A stretch of DNA of 64,000 bases from Diogma glabrata (GCA_963693315.1 OY856188.1:193388322-193452321), one strand, 5' to 3'. Counted from the first letter of the stretch, positions 50,756 through 62,604 are shown. Program-made: numbers and translations. Notes: generated by a model not told the origin, from the sequence alone.

Positions 50756-50890
50756 ACTTTTCTAATTTCAATTGTTTCAAATATCAAATGTGTTACCAAT
50801 CACCAGAAAAATAAAACAAAATTTCAAATTGATTATATTTTAATAAAATACACATTTTTTTAAATTTCAAGACAAAAAATTCAAAATAGA

Positions 50891-51028
50891 AAAAATAGTA
50901 TAAAAAACTCATTTCATAAGATTCCAGCTTCCATTCCAGCTTCGCTACGCTGCGCGGGTCGTTTTCTAAACAGATTGCGTGCGATAAAATCGTCGATTAT
51001 GAAACTAGTTTCTTAATATACTATTTTT
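50891..51028. repeat. Palindrome P4 with GC-rich core
   Basis: The arms AAAAATAGTATA...TTTCATAAGATT and AATCGTCGATTATGAAAC...TATACTATTTTT are imperfect complements. The core holds TTCGCTACGCTGCGCGGG, which includes CGCTACGC. Confidence 0.7.
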
Positions 51029-51991
51029 CTCGATAGATTGCATTACTACACACAATTTAAAATTTCGAGAATTTTAAGAAATTTTAAGATTTCGTGATTC
51101 AGTGATTGTGTTTTTTCGGGATGTAAGTTAAGGTATTTAAAAATGAATAAATTAGGTTAGTTATGAATTGAGGTCCATCCAACTAGTAACCAATTTCTTT
51201 TATGTTTCGTTGTTAGACACCTACGACTCGTAGACTTCTTTGAATACAATACAATTAAAATGTATACTCTAAGAAATTTATATCCTAAAAAAATATTCTT
51301 ATATTTGATACTAAAATAATATTTCTATTTACATATCAAAACCAGACACATAACTGAACTTTTTTCTAATGGCTCATATAATATTATCTAAGAGTTCATA
51401 AACATTGCAAAGTCAACAAATAAAAAACGATTGAAATCTAGAAGAAAATGTTAGATATTTGAATATGAAATTTCTTGGATATTTAATTTGTATGGTTTAT
51501 TGCAATACGATTGTGGTTAATCTCTGCGATGCTTTTTATTGGATCTAACTTTTTCTTCATCGGCCTCACAATTTGTTTTTTTAAACTAACTGTTTGGCAT
51601 GAAAGAAAACAACATTTCTAAATTCTAATACTAAAATAATTGTGGAAATATTTTTTTATTTCACAGGCAATTTCGATATATATACATAAAGGATCAACCA
51701 TCTTAAGTTTTTCATTTAAATGTTGAACGAAAATAGTTCTTTGTTAAAGTCTTAGAATTGAAAAAGATATTTTGATAAAATTTGACCTAAATCAAGTAGC
51801 CATCTAGATGGCTGTTTTGGTTGTCCTCTAGAATAATCGAGATTAATGAATATTCGTTGATACTTTTGGTATAATTTAGATAAAATAAAACCATCGAGTC
51901 GCTCTGGGTGATCGTTTGGCGGTTTTAAGCTAGTTATATTAGCGTTAAGACTTTAAACAAATTTCTAAGATACTATACAAGGTTTTCTATA
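51029..51991. other. AT-rich intergenic
   Basis: No gene is supported. Confidence 0.4.
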
Positions 51992-52170
51992 CTTCAGGCT
52001 TTTGTGAGCAATTAAACTAAAGTAACTATGGAATTAATTTGAATTTTTCCAATTCAAAGGTACATATGGTTGGAAATATCTCAGAAAAAACTCAGTTTTT
52101 CTCATTTAAGTGTTTCGGTTGGGATTCGAACTCGTAACCTCATCAGTGCCAAACTGACGAGTTCAATTCC
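51992..52170 (-). mobile_element. tRNA-derived SINE, minus copy, 5'-truncated
   Basis: The reverse complement carries the box B region (GAGTTCGAATCCC at about 52121-52133) and the same body as the plus copy (ACCTTTGAATTGGAAAAATT, then AATTCCATAGTTACTTTAG, then TTGCTCACAAAA). Box A is missing. It faces the plus copy across 75 bp. Confidence 0.8.
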
Positions 52171-52240
52171 TTCAATTCCTCAATTCCTTTCCTCTTACTT
52201 AAGTAAAATAACTGATGATAAAGTTTCAACTTAGAAATAT

Positions 52241-52456
52241 CATCGCCTTGGTGGCGTAGTGGTTAAACGTGTCTGCCAAAGGAATTGACTCCGTCAGTTT
52301 GGCACTGATGAGGTTACGAGTTCGAATCCCAACCGAAACACGTAAAAGAGAAATACTGAGTTTTTTTCTTAGATATTTCCAACCATACCTTTGAATTAGA
52401 AAAATTCAAATTAATTCCATAGTTACTTGAGTTTAATTGCTCACAAAATCCTGAAT
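52241..52456 (+). mobile_element. tRNA-derived SINE, plus copy
   Basis: The head has an RNA polymerase III box A (TGGCGTAGTGG, 52252-52262) and box B (GAGTTCGAATCCC, 52318-52330), at about the spacing found in tRNA genes. The body is tRNA-unrelated (CCATACCTTTGAATTAG...), and the copy ends near ACAAAATCCTGAATAA. The head is too diverged to fold as a functional tRNA. With the minus copy it makes a palindrome of about 460 bp. Confidence 0.85.
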
Positions 52457-53875
52457 AAACCAAATTCCCAAAATGTTGGCAAATATGCAAGCGCGCATAT
52501 ATGACAATAATTGTCCAAGTGTCGATCATTGATTTTCGCATTGATTTTCGCATTGATTGGAAACAATCAATAATGACTATACACTCGTGACTTAGAATGT
52601 TGACAATAATAGAAATATTACACATTTTATGAATTCACACAATAGTACTGTCAAGAAAATTCAATGCAAAAAATCTTCGTTTACTATACTTTTCATATTC
52701 CAATGGCTTACTCGTAGTCTGGGCAAACATCGATGCTGTGATGAGCCTAAGATAATTCAATTTGTTACACATTCGTATATTAAAGCTCTTGAGGTAAGAT
52801 AAACGCCCGATCTAAGTCGCTTCTAAGATGAACAACAGACGTATGAGTTGATTTGTTTTTAGCCGTTAATGACTCATCATGATGTGCAGTATCATGAACT
52901 ATTTCTTCTACACTCTCTTCACAGCACCACCACTAGCAAAGGCGTTTTCCAATACCAAGAACACGACATTCGAAACATTCGAGTTTATTGTAAGATCATA
53001 TCTCTTAAAACTATATACATATTACTAGTTTATATATTCCTGTAGTCGGATAAAGTACGATTAACATTCTTACGTAAAACAAAATTATCATCACCACAAC
53101 ATCTCTGCAGTTACCATTAAAAATACCACAACAACAAAAACCGAACGTAAAAAAATCTTTTATTGACTAAGAATAGAAAAAAACTTAAGAATATAAACTT
53201 AAAATCCAGTTCTTATGGACATAATGATAAAACTATGAACAAATAGTGCTGATGGAATTTTTTATACAAAAAGAAAAGATATAAAAAAAATATAAGCTGT
53301 AGTAATCAAGAACGACCTTGAAGTGAAATAATAGTAAGAATAATTAATAGTTAACCAATTCGTTTTATTTAATTTATTTTTCTTACGTTTTTACGTGTTA
53401 TTCTTCTTCTTCTCCGTTTACTTTTTACCACTAACAACAAAAGACGTGATGAATTGTAATTTTAAAATTCAATATAGCTATGTTTGATTGAAGTAAAGTT
53501 AAATTGGAGTTGGTGTTCTTCGACATCCCAACATATACAAATGTATTGATTTTTTAATCGAAATTTGTGTGCAATGAGTAAAACTATTGCATATCATACA
53601 TACAACAAACATAACATTTAGGACCGATTGTATGAACGCGACTAGAAGATATATCCTCGGATATAACGTCGTATGAATCACAATGGTAGTGTTGGTCGTG
53701 CAATATCATAATAAATATCACGATGTTTTACGTCAAATTTTTTTCTTCTAACTTCATTTCGTTGAATATTACGTCAAACCGGACCGGAAAAAGATGGATT
53801 TATACGTCAACCTTAATAGGTCACTTTTATTTCAATTAATTTTATTATAAAAGATATATTTAACCCGAAAGCCAC
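52457..53875. other. AT-rich intergenic
   Basis: No gene is supported. Bases 53620-53820 have several CG-containing words (ACGTCAA repeated) but no frame. Confidence 0.35.
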
Positions 53876-53880
53876 AAAAC

Positions 53881-54089
53881 TGTTGTAGTAAAAACACTAT
53901 ATCAGTGCTGCCACCTCATAGTTATTCCTATGTACTAAATTTATATTAATTGTCAAGTTGCCTTCTTGTTGTTTCTTGTAGTTGTCAAATAAAAACCTCT
54001 TTGCTATAACACATGTTATATATATATTTTGTACGTAAAATAAATGCTTTTAAATGAATTGTTTCTTTTGTCAATACGAAAACATATCA
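53881..54089 (+). repeat. Copia 5' LTR (209 bp)
   Basis: Begins TG and ends CA. It differs from the 3' LTR by one substitution (TTCTTGTAG against TTCTAGTAG) and by the length of an AT run. Confidence 0.93.
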
Positions 54090-54108
54090 GGTTATGGGAC
54101 CAGGCTAC
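54090..54108 (+). other. Copia primer binding site
   Basis: GGTTATGGGACCAGG directly after the LTR resembles the primer site of many insect copia elements, which prime from an internal part of initiator tRNA-Met. Confidence 0.6.
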
Positions 54109-54239
54109 GTGAATTTTGATCTGCAATTGATAAAAGAAAAAAATATATATATATATTAATAAACTTTAAAAGTGAAAAGTTTAAGTTATAAAAAGTGTGG
54201 TTATAATTTGTGAAACCAAAAGTAAGAAACTCAATAAAA

Positions 54240-55100
54240 ATGTCGAATACTTATCTAAAGATACATATCAATCAGTTAAACGGTCCTGAGGACTGGGCAA
54301 AATGGAAATGGCACATAAATATGGTTTTCCGTGCACATAACCTTGAAAATATGTGTACAAGGTTTATCGAAATGTCATACAGCTGGAGAAACTGCTGAAC
54401 AAAAGAAAGCAGTGCAAAAATGGAATGCCGATGATGCAAAAGCTGCCAGTATTATTGCTAGTGCACTCAATAAAACGTTAGCAGAATTAGTTTTGACATG
54501 TACGCATGCAACCGATATATGGGACAAACTATGTGCTCGTTTTGAACGTAGCAGTACACAACGGTTAAATATGTTGATCGAGTCTTTTTTTTCAAGCAAA
54601 ACGAGAAGAAAAATAAGAAATAACAATCCATGTAGCTAAATTGCAGAAGTTATTCGTCGATCTAAACACTGAATTAGAAAAAAATAACGAGAATAAGTTG
54701 TCTGAAAGGATGTTGAATTGCAGAATATTATCAACACTAGGGAGAGAATATGATAACTTCAATGACTTGTGGGATATAATTCCTACAGACCAGCAAAAAT
54801 TAAATCTACTAATTGAAAAACTTTGTTCTATTGAAGCACGTGAATTAAGAGTTAATAAAGCTGAAGTAAATGAAGTATCTTTTGTAGTAAAAGACGTCAG
54901 ATTCAAGAATAAACCAGGATACAAGAAGAATAAAAATTTTGAAAAAATTGCCCGTGCAAAACCGAAGTTTCCCTGTAACAAATGTGGAAAAATTGGTCAT
55001 TGGGCAGCAGAATGTTTCTCAAATAATTTGAGAATTGTTACAAATAGTAATGAACAACATAAAAACAAAAATACTGCTTTTATTACCTATAGTTTGAAGG
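54240..55100 (+). pseudogene. Copia gag
   Basis: The start is the ATG at 54240 (MSNTYLKIHINQLNGPEDWA). The WxxWKWHI block and later DDAKAASIIASALNKTLAEL and ATDIWDKLCARFE are typical of copia gag (UBN2-type). Frameshifts occur near 54360 and 54595, and the frame resumes in the long ORF at 54641. A CCHC knuckle, CNKCGKIGHWAAEC, is at 54974-55015 and binds the genomic RNA. Confidence 0.85.
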
Positions 55101-55556
55101 CCGATTATGATAATAGTATTGCACTAGATCATTGGTGCTGTGATAGTGGTGCTTCTAAGCACATTTCTCCCAGTAAAGAATATTTTGAATCATACACTGA
55201 GTTTTGTATACCTGAAGAAATATGTCTTGGTAAAAAAGGTGCTGTAATGTTAGCTTATGGTCGTGGTACTGTAAATATTAAAGTAAGGTGCAACAATAGG
55301 TGGAAGGATGCAAGTTTAGAAGACGTCTGGTATGTTCCTGATGCAAGTGTCAACCTATTTTCAGTGAAAGCAGCAGCCAAAAAGGGGTTCAAAACCATAC
55401 TAGATGAAGAAAAGGTTGAAATAATAAGAAAAAAAAACAGTAAACTAGATGCGACAGGCTATTTAAGTAAAGAATTGTATATACTGAACATGTATGCTGT
55501 GAATTTAACATCCTCTGCACAAGTAAATCTTTCAAAGAAAAATGATACGCTGCAAC
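55101..55556 (+). pseudogene. Copia protease
   Basis: CCDSGASKHISPSKEYF (about 55137-55187) is the aspartic protease site (Asp-Ser-Gly-Ala) followed by the copia-type block. LEDVWYVPDASVNLFSV follows, as in the family. This part lies in the same open frame as the zinc knuckle (54641-55840). Confidence 0.85.
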
Positions 55557-56391
55557 TGTATCATGAACGATTTGCTCATCAGAATAAACGGTATATTAAG
55601 CAAATACTACGACGTATCAACATTGATGTTACTGATGAAAAGGAAGAACTTTGTGATGGATGTGCTTTAGGAAAAATGCATCGCTTACCTTTTAGAAAGA
55701 GACCTTGTCAATCTGAAGAAACGGCAGAATTGATTCATGCTGATGTTAATGGTCCTATGCAAACAACTTCATTAGGTGGATCACGATATTATGTTTGCTT
55801 TAGGATGACTTTAGTAAATATCGAAGAATATTTTTCCTGAAAAATAAAAATGAAGTTTGTGAAGTTTTGGAACAAGTTTTAAATGAAGCAAAAGCAAATG
55901 GACATACAGTTAAAAAGTTTTGATGTGATGGTGGAGGTAAATTCGTAAACAAGGAAGTTATAAATTTGTTAAGTCAAAGAGGAATTGAACAAATTATCTC
56001 ACCACCTTACTCGCCTCAGCAAAATGGTACAGCGGAGCGAGAAAATCGAACAACAGTAGAAGCTGCTCGATGCATGCTTAGTGCAAACAAGTTGTCACAA
56101 TTCTTATGGGCTTTAAGCATGTAATACCGCAGTTTATATTCTGAATCGAACAGGAAAAACTAAAGTTGAAAATAAGGTTCCATATGAGCTCTGGTATAAC
56201 CGTAAAATCGAAAATCTTAATCATTTGAAAATATTTGGTACTGATTGCTATGTACATGTTCCGAAGCATTTTAGATCAAAGTTTGATAATAAATCAGTTT
56301 TTGGACACTTGGGTATGTTGGGTATGTTAATGACAAAGATTGATATAGAGTATGGATTCCATCAAAACGGAAGATAATTTGTAGTCATGAT
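55557..56391 (+). pseudogene. Copia integrase
   Basis: LYHERFAHQNKRYI and CDGCALGKMHRLPF form the GAG-pre-integrase HHCC zinc domain. ELIHADVNGPM holds the first Asp of the DDE core. The stretch at 55921-56130, in shifted frames with a stop at 55923, holds the second Asp (GGGKFVNKEV) and YSPQQNGTAERENRT with the Glu. Frames change near 55800-55840, 56115 and 56310. It is not translatable as it stands. Confidence 0.85.
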
Positions 56392-57240
56392 GTGTTGTTT
56401 AAATCTGAAATTGTGTGCAATACACAACCAGATACGGAAATTTTAGGTTATATGGAAGAAAATCACGAAGAAAAAATAGTTGAAGATCAATCAGACATAA
56501 CATGTGAAGATGTAAGAATGAATGTCGATGACAACAATGAAGATAAAATTTTTCTACAAGAAAGTATTAATGAAACACGGCGAAGTGCTCGTGATAAGAA
56601 ACAGCCTAACTGGATGAAATCAAGTGATTTCGTGATGCTATCAGATCTATCAAAAGATACTGACGATGATAATCCAAAGTCATATATTGAAGCTATGCAA
56701 TTTTGTAAAAAAGAAAGTTGGAAAAGAGCAATGCACAATGAATTAGAGTCTCTTGAAGAAAATGAAACTTGGGAGCTTGTGCAACGACCTTCGAGTTTAA
56801 ATATTATTAAAAATCGTTGGGTTTTTACAATAAAACCACCAATCAATGAAGAAAGTCGATATAAAGCCAGATTAGTAGCCAAAGGCTATGTGCAAAAACA
56901 TGGAATCGACTACAATGAAACTTTTAGTCTGGTAGCTCGTTATGATTCCATACGAACATTATTAGCTGTTGCGGCTATAAAAAGAATGAAAATGAAGCAG
57001 TTTGACGTTAAGACAGCTTTTTTATATGGTACACTTCAGGAGGAAGTTTATCTGGAGCAGCCTGAAGGATTTGAAGATGGTACCAACCGAGTATGCCGAT
57101 TGAAAAAGAGTCTATATGGTCTAAAGCAAGCTCCACGATGTTGGAACAAGCGCTTTAATCAGTTTATGGAAGAAAGTGGTTTTAAAACTAGTACAGCTGA
57201 TCCTTGTGTTTTTTATCGAAAAGAAAAAAGTATAGAAATG
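56392..57240 (+). pseudogene. Copia reverse transcriptase, core deleted
   Basis: After an acidic linker come YIEAMQFCKKESWKRAMHNE, WELVQRP, YKARLVAKGYVQKHGIDYNE, TFSLVARYDSIRTLLAVAAI, MKQFDVKTAFLYGTL (motif A Asp) and KKSLYGLKQAPRCWN. After [12 protein letters not shown] the frame jumps straight to RNase H sequence. The YVDD box and the RT thumb, about 200 codons in family members, are absent. This copy cannot encode a working RT. Confidence 0.9.
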
Positions 57241-58788
57241 ATGGAGAATCACCGAAAGTTTACAGTGATGCCGACTTTGGTGGTGATACCAAAACACGTA
57301 GATCAACAACTGGAACTGTTGTAGTGTTAGCTGGAGCAGCAATTACTTGGGCTAGTCAGCTTCAAAGAACAGTTTCACTCTCAACAACTGAAGCTGTGAT
57401 AATAGCAGCAAGTGTGTTAATTGGCACTATATTGTGGCTTGGACTTTTACTAACAAAACTATAATATACAATTATAAAAAAATCAACCCGGAATATCTAC
57501 TCAAAAAAACGTATTATCCCAAAACATAAATCTAAAACTTGAGGAATCTCTTACCCTGATAACAAATTTAGTCAGACATCTATATTTTTAGTATTCACAT
57601 ATATATTTATATATCTATATAAAAAGTTTAATATTAAAAAAAAAGAAAACTTAGCTGGTTATTTGTTGATGGCCGTAGGCTGCGTCCCCAAATTAATCCA
57701 GATCCACTTGCAATACATCAATCATATCTTAACCAATTACCAACTTAACACTTCATCCAGACAACATATTGATTTCGATATGTTTTTATAGCCAACTAAT
57801 CCATAAAAAAAATATGTGACATATATTATGAAGCGGGTTTTCTTTTTGCTCCCCCCTTTAGTTTCGACGTCTTTCCTTTTTATTATAATAACAACAATTC
57901 ATATTTTATTTGTAGAACTTTAATAGATCTCCCTTAATTAATGCTAACATCATTCCATTTAACTATTTAAATATATATATTTATGTATATCTACAATACA
58001 AAAAAAATTATAATTTCTTTTAATATAATTATTATTTTTGACTTTATCTTTTTGACTAGATATAACATGTGAAAAAATATTTATTGTTCAACATGATCTT
58101 TTTAGTTTTATTGACAAACTTGGAATATTCAAACTTAATTTTTTAATTTTAAATTTTTGCACGACAGTCAAAAACGGAATGAATTAAAATTAGAAATGAG
58201 ATTTTTTGACATTTCTTATTTTTCAGCAAAAACAAAAATGAAACAGCGCTGAGTAAGCAATGAGTTCGTTTATTTATTTTTTTTTTGATTTTTGATATTT
58301 GAATTTGAGGCTGTTCGGTATGATTTGAAAAAAATAACTGTTAAACTATTATGATTGTAAAAAATAAATGGAATATGGAAATATTTTTGATGAATGGAAA
58401 AGAGAATAGAAATTAGTTCTAATATTATTATTGCGAATATAGTCGACGTTACAAGTGAAGGAGCAAAAGAATTATTATGGATAAAATGTTTATTAAAAGA
58501 ATTATTGTGTCTCAACGAAGGTCGAAGCTCCAACGCTTTATGTAGACAATGTAAGTGCTATTAAGCTAGCAAAGAACCCGGAATATCATAAACGATCCAA
58601 ACACATAGACATTCGATATTTTTATGTACGAGAAAAGTATTTGGAGGAAGAACTGAAGTTGGAAAATATCGATGGAGAAAAGCAGTTTGCGGATATATTT
58701 ACGAAACCATTGGATAGAGGCAGATTTAATTACCTTCGCTCTAGCATTGGAATGATGGATTTGTCATCTGAAGTCTAGTATGTAGTGT
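57241..58788 (+). pseudogene. Copia RNase H, split by a solo LTR
   Basis: The first part is 57255-57414: [20 protein letters not shown], then [16 protein letters not shown]. The second part is 58458-58780 in shifted frames, with TLYVDNVSAIKLAKNP, YHKRSKHIDIRYFYVRE and KQFADIFTKPLDRGRF, the normal copia C-terminal blocks. The break is exactly the solo LTR at 57415-58453 with its AGTG duplication. A frameshift also lies near 58510-58525. Confidence 0.88.
57415..58453. mobile_element. 1039-bp solo LTR inserted in copia RNase H
   Basis: Begins TGTTAATTGG, ends GACGTTACA (the TG...CA form of an LTR), and is flanked by AGTG at 57411-57414 and 58454-58457. A 4-bp duplication with TG...CA ends suggests a solo LTR of a gypsy-type or other LTR element. 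It is AT-rich, with no coding frame. No related full element is in this window. Confidence 0.75.
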
Positions 58789-58792
58789 TTTT

Positions 58793-58800
58793 GGAGGAAG
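58793..58800 (+). other. Copia polypurine tract
   Basis: GGAGGAAG lies directly before the 3' LTR, as needed for plus-strand DNA priming. Confidence 0.75.
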
Positions 58801-58935
58801 TGTTGTAGTAAAAACACTATATCAGTGCTGCCACCTCATAGTTATTCCTATGTACTAAATTTATATTAATTGTCAAGTTGCCTTCTTGTTGTTTCTAGTA
58901 GTTGTCAAATAAAAACCTCTTTGCTATAACACATG

Positions 58936-58993
<58 letters not shown>

Positions 58994-59051
58994 TACGTAA
59001 AATAAATGCTTTTAAATGAATTGTTTCTTTTGTCAATACGAAAACATATCA
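58801..59051 (+). repeat. Copia 3' LTR (251 bp, AT-expanded)
   Basis: Same as the 5' LTR apart from one substitution and an expanded (AT)n at about 58938-58989, which is some 42 bp longer here. Confidence 0.93.
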
Positions 59052-59111
59052 AAAACAAATTTTAACAAGAGTAGTTATCACAAAAATGTAAACATAAACA
59101 AAACAAAAATT

Positions 59112-59157
59112 ATTTTATTTTGGTTGTTAACGCATTTGTTAACAACCAAAATAAAAT
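59112..59157. repeat. Perfect 20-bp hairpin
   Basis: ATTTTATTTTGGTTGTTAAC and its exact complement flank a 6-base loop (GCATTT). It is too short for a typical miRNA precursor. Confidence 0.85.
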
Positions 59158-60127
59158 ATTTTTATTGTCACCTGAATTCAAAACATTTTGACATTCAAAA
59201 ACCAGCAGAAAATCTGATTTTTTTCGTGATAAATGGCTGTGTGTAGTACTTCAAAAAATCATGATTTTTTTTTACGTTGTCTCGACCGAACACTAGGAAT
59301 AGATCAAAAACTGTGAGTATATCCTTCTATTCTCTGTTTTATCTGCTCTTTTTCTTGTATAGAACAGTGGATAAAACAATTTGTTTTTGTTTTTCTTGAC
59401 ATGCGCATAGTTTGAAAGCTAGATATTTTTGTTTATTTTTAATGTTAGCATTTGTTCTTTTCTATAGAAATTTTATAAAATTTGTTTTTTGATAGAAATA
59501 GTCAAATAAATAATATTTTTAATATAATAAAATTTTTTAAGTTTTTTAAATAATTTTTTTTAAATTAAATTAAATTTATTTAATAGAAAAGTATAAGAAA
59601 AAGTATTGCCATTTATAAAAATGCAATAAAAACAAAAATGCAAAAAATTCAATCCGAGTTCATACAATCGACGAAAAAAAAATTCTCGGATTGAGTTAAA
59701 TAATCACTGCATTTTAAATTTAGATTTGTTTATATTTTTAATTTAATGAAAAGTTTGTTTTTGTAAATAAAACAAATCAAAATGGAGAAAAGAGAAATTG
59801 AATATGACATATCACCATTTTTTATGTCTCTCTTCATACAGTTTTAAAGTTATGTTCTCTCTATATTTATATATATTCTAAGCCTAAAAGACCGAGACCA
59901 CACCCCCTACTCAGGTAGGAACGATTAGCGACATATGAAGTTTGGATCATGGTGGCTTTGGAAGGGAGCAGGTAACAAAGGGGCCTCCAAAGTTTCGTGA
60001 AAGTATAAAAGGTAATTTTTTTTATATATTCTTCGGGATAGCGTTAGAAGTCACGTCACCCATTGCCAGACACTTACTATCGTGATAACTCCCTGACAGA
60101 CACCCTTAAACTTTAACAAATTGATGT
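59158..60127. other. AT-rich intergenic
   Basis: No gene is supported. Bases 59890-60010 are GC-richer (GGTGGCTTTGGA also occurs near 61532) and remain unassigned. Confidence 0.35.
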
Positions 60128-60275
60128 AATTGGATATGGAAATTTTTGAATTTGTTATAATTTTTGAAATATTTTTGGAATTTTGGAAAAAGTTTTAATT
60201 TTTGATTTTGTTATAATTTTTGCAATATTTTCAGAATTTTGAGAAAAATAGAATTTTTGAATTTTATATATATAG
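60128..60275. repeat. R-A-type A/T repeat units
   Basis: Units built on TTTTTGATTTTGTTATAATTTTTG and GGAATTTTGGAAAAAGTTTT match the internal array of family R-A (63000-63330). The start ATGGAAATTTTTGAATTTG also matches, in reverse complement, 32640-32660. Confidence 0.65.
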
Positions 60276-60452
60276 CTTTTCCAGGTTAAATTAAACCTTT
60301 TCCAAGTTGACTACAACTTTTTCCAATCTAAATGAAACTATTTCCAAATTGAACGCAACCTTTTCCAATCTAAGTGAAACTATTTCCAATTTGAATGCAA
60401 CCTTTTCCATTACTAATTAACCTTTTTCCAAATGAAATTAAACTTTTTGAAG
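60276..60452. repeat. 21-22-bp tandem repeat, about eight units
   Basis: Units such as CTTTTCCAAGTTGACTACAA and CTATTTCCAAATTGAACGCA follow one another with a period of 21-22 bp and moderate divergence. Confidence 0.75.
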
Positions 60453-60539
60453 TTATACTTCTTTGCGCTCGTTGTAAATATTTTGATGGGGTGTTAAACG
60501 AGAAACCGCGTCACGCTGTTTCAATTTATATTTTAGCCC

Positions 60540-60621
60540 TTATGCTGTATGGTAATAAAGACGAAATTAGTAAATCAACCTTATGCTGTATGGTAATAAA
60601 GGCGAAATTACTAAATCAATC
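60540..60621. repeat. 41-bp tandem duplication
   Basis: TTATGCTGTATGGTAATAAA occurs at about 60540 and again at 60581, with the next 21 bases also repeated (three differences). Confidence 0.8.
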
Positions 60622-62289
60622 ATATTTTATAATAATAAAACATTATTCGCTTAGTTATCTTTGATCAATTTTTTTTTCACTTTTCGGAATTATCATTAAA
60701 ATGAATAGTTAATGTATAATGTGGCAAACAAATATGTACATTTATATGAAAATTATGTTAAATTATTTTTTAACAAATACATATTTCTAATTTACAACAA
60801 ATATGTTCTTATGGTTTGCAATTATATAAAATATTTACATATTTCTATGCATTAGCACCAATACGATACATATAAGCATTGCTTATATATGATTAAACAA
60901 ACCTGCTTGCATTAGCAGAACTGCCCTCACATGTTCCAAAAATTGGAAATTGACGTTTCTTTTCCTCTTCTTAGAAACATTGATGAACCAAGAATTTGCA
61001 TTGGAACCTTAGTACCGAAGAAAAAGATTATGAACAATATCAAAGTTACAGATTTAAAGTGTTTTACTTATTGAGTGATATATGCTTCTCCATTACTTTC
61101 AAAACTATTATTGTTATTGCAAGGGATCTATAAAATATATGCAAATATGTTAACATATGTTGTGATTTGACTGTTTTAATAAAAATATATAAGTCTGAAT
61201 TTACAAATGAAATTAGTCTTATTATTATTTTTTCCAATTTTTGTTTTAAGTTGTGGGAAGGAATGCCGAAATAAGACGATGACCATAAAGCAATAAAACC
61301 CATTAAACGAAAATATTCACTAAAAATGGTGGTATTTTTTAATCGGCCGGCGTATGCATCAATGGAGTAGAGTATTGCAGACAATCGATAAAATATATTT
61401 GCAAATTGAAATACGACCCTCTTCAGAACAGCAAATTTTCTGGATTGATAAATGATTATAAGTCTACATGAAATAGGACGCTAAACCAAAAGCAATGAAC
61501 CAGTGTACCTATATTTTGTATGACGAGTACGGTGGCTTTGGAGTAAGTAATTGACTATTGTGACATCCAATAAACAAATATATTTACGCTCACCTAATTG
61601 TTCGTTACACATTGAATTATTTGAATTAAATCTTTGGAATAAAATTTTAACTTTTTTCTAACCCTAATCTTTTGCCATCTACATTTATAAAAATTATTTA
61701 ATTATTATTTGCCTGTCAATGTGTTTTAATTTTAACGTACATATAATATGTAAATTTATCTATAGCTTTAGAGACATTTACTTAATGGCTTTTGGTGACT
61801 GCAAAATGATACTATTACATTTTTTTCAAACTTTTTATATATTACTAATAAAATAAGTTAAATTAAATGACATTACAAAAAACTATCGGACAATTTACTC
61901 AAAAAAAAAGCAGTTTTCAACCACTTTATCTGGGAAGCATGGGCATCGCCGTGCGGGTGTACCTTCTAGTAATTAATAACTATACGTTCTTATACTTTTT
62001 GAATAATAATTTTTTTTTTGAATAATATTTTTTTTTATTTATTTTTTTAATAATATGTTTCTTTTTTTTATATTTTTTTTTGAATAATATTTTTGTTTTT
62101 TTTAGTTATTTTTTTTAATGGATCCTATCTGTCTGTCTGTGTGCGTGTGTGCGAGCGAATGGGCAAAGAAGTATAACTTCCACCGTCTGGTCCGACGCAG
62201 ACCCTACTTTTTTTTAATTGTTTTTGTTTTAATCAGAACACTTGTTCAGAATATTATTTATTCATTTATTTCATGTATATAATAGCTAT
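60622..62289. other. AT-rich intergenic
   Basis: No gene is supported. T-rich runs fill 62005-62110, and a short TGTCTG/GTGTGCG tract is at 62130-62155. The open frame 61064-61384 (minus) shows no family features. Confidence 0.35.
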
Positions 62290-62414
62290 TTATGTATTAA
62301 GGGCGTAAAGTATGTCTTTTCCGCTTGAGAGTGAAAGTGTTGCACGAGGCGTTAGCCGAGAGAAACAATCACTCGAAAGCAAAAAAGATAGTTTATGCCC
62401 GAATTGCATACAAC
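62290..62414. repeat. Palindrome P5 with GC-rich core
   Basis: The arms GGGCGTAAAGTATGTCTTTT and AAAAGATAGTTTATGCCC are imperfect complements, continuing inward through GCTTGAGAGTG and CACTCGAAAGC. The core GAGGCGTTAGCCGAG resembles, but does not equal, the CGCTACGC core of P1-P4. Confidence 0.7.
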
Positions 62415-62604
62415 ATTTTTTGTACGAGTAAGATTATGTATTATTTGCATAAATAAAAATACATATATTTACACAAAATAGTAAATATTTTTTTTAAAAA
62501 ATTATTTTATCCAAGTAGTTTTCGAAATATGTAATAGTAATAATAATAACTTTAGGCATTGCTAATCAATTTCGGCATTGTTATTTCAATAGGAAAAAAG
62601 GCCT

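Larger units (their letters stand above)
53881..59051 (+). mobile_element. Ty1/copia LTR retrotransposon with nested solo LTR
   Basis: Near-identical LTRs (53881-54089 and 58801-59051), each TGTTGTAG...ACATATCA, are flanked by the 5-bp duplication AAAAC (53876-53880 and 59052-59056). A primer site starts at 54090 (GGTTATGGGACC), and a polypurine tract GGAGGAAG (58793-58800) precedes the 3' LTR. The order gag, protease, integrase, RT, RNase H is that of copia. The RT core is deleted near 57240, and a 1039-bp solo LTR sits inside RNase H. Without that insert the copy is about 4.1 kb, shorter than a usual 5-kb copia. Confidence 0.93.

Noticed and set aside
52241..52330. Possible tRNA gene (box A and box B present)
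   Set aside because: The sequence between the boxes does not fold into tRNA arms and the body matches a second SINE copy, so it is a SINE head.
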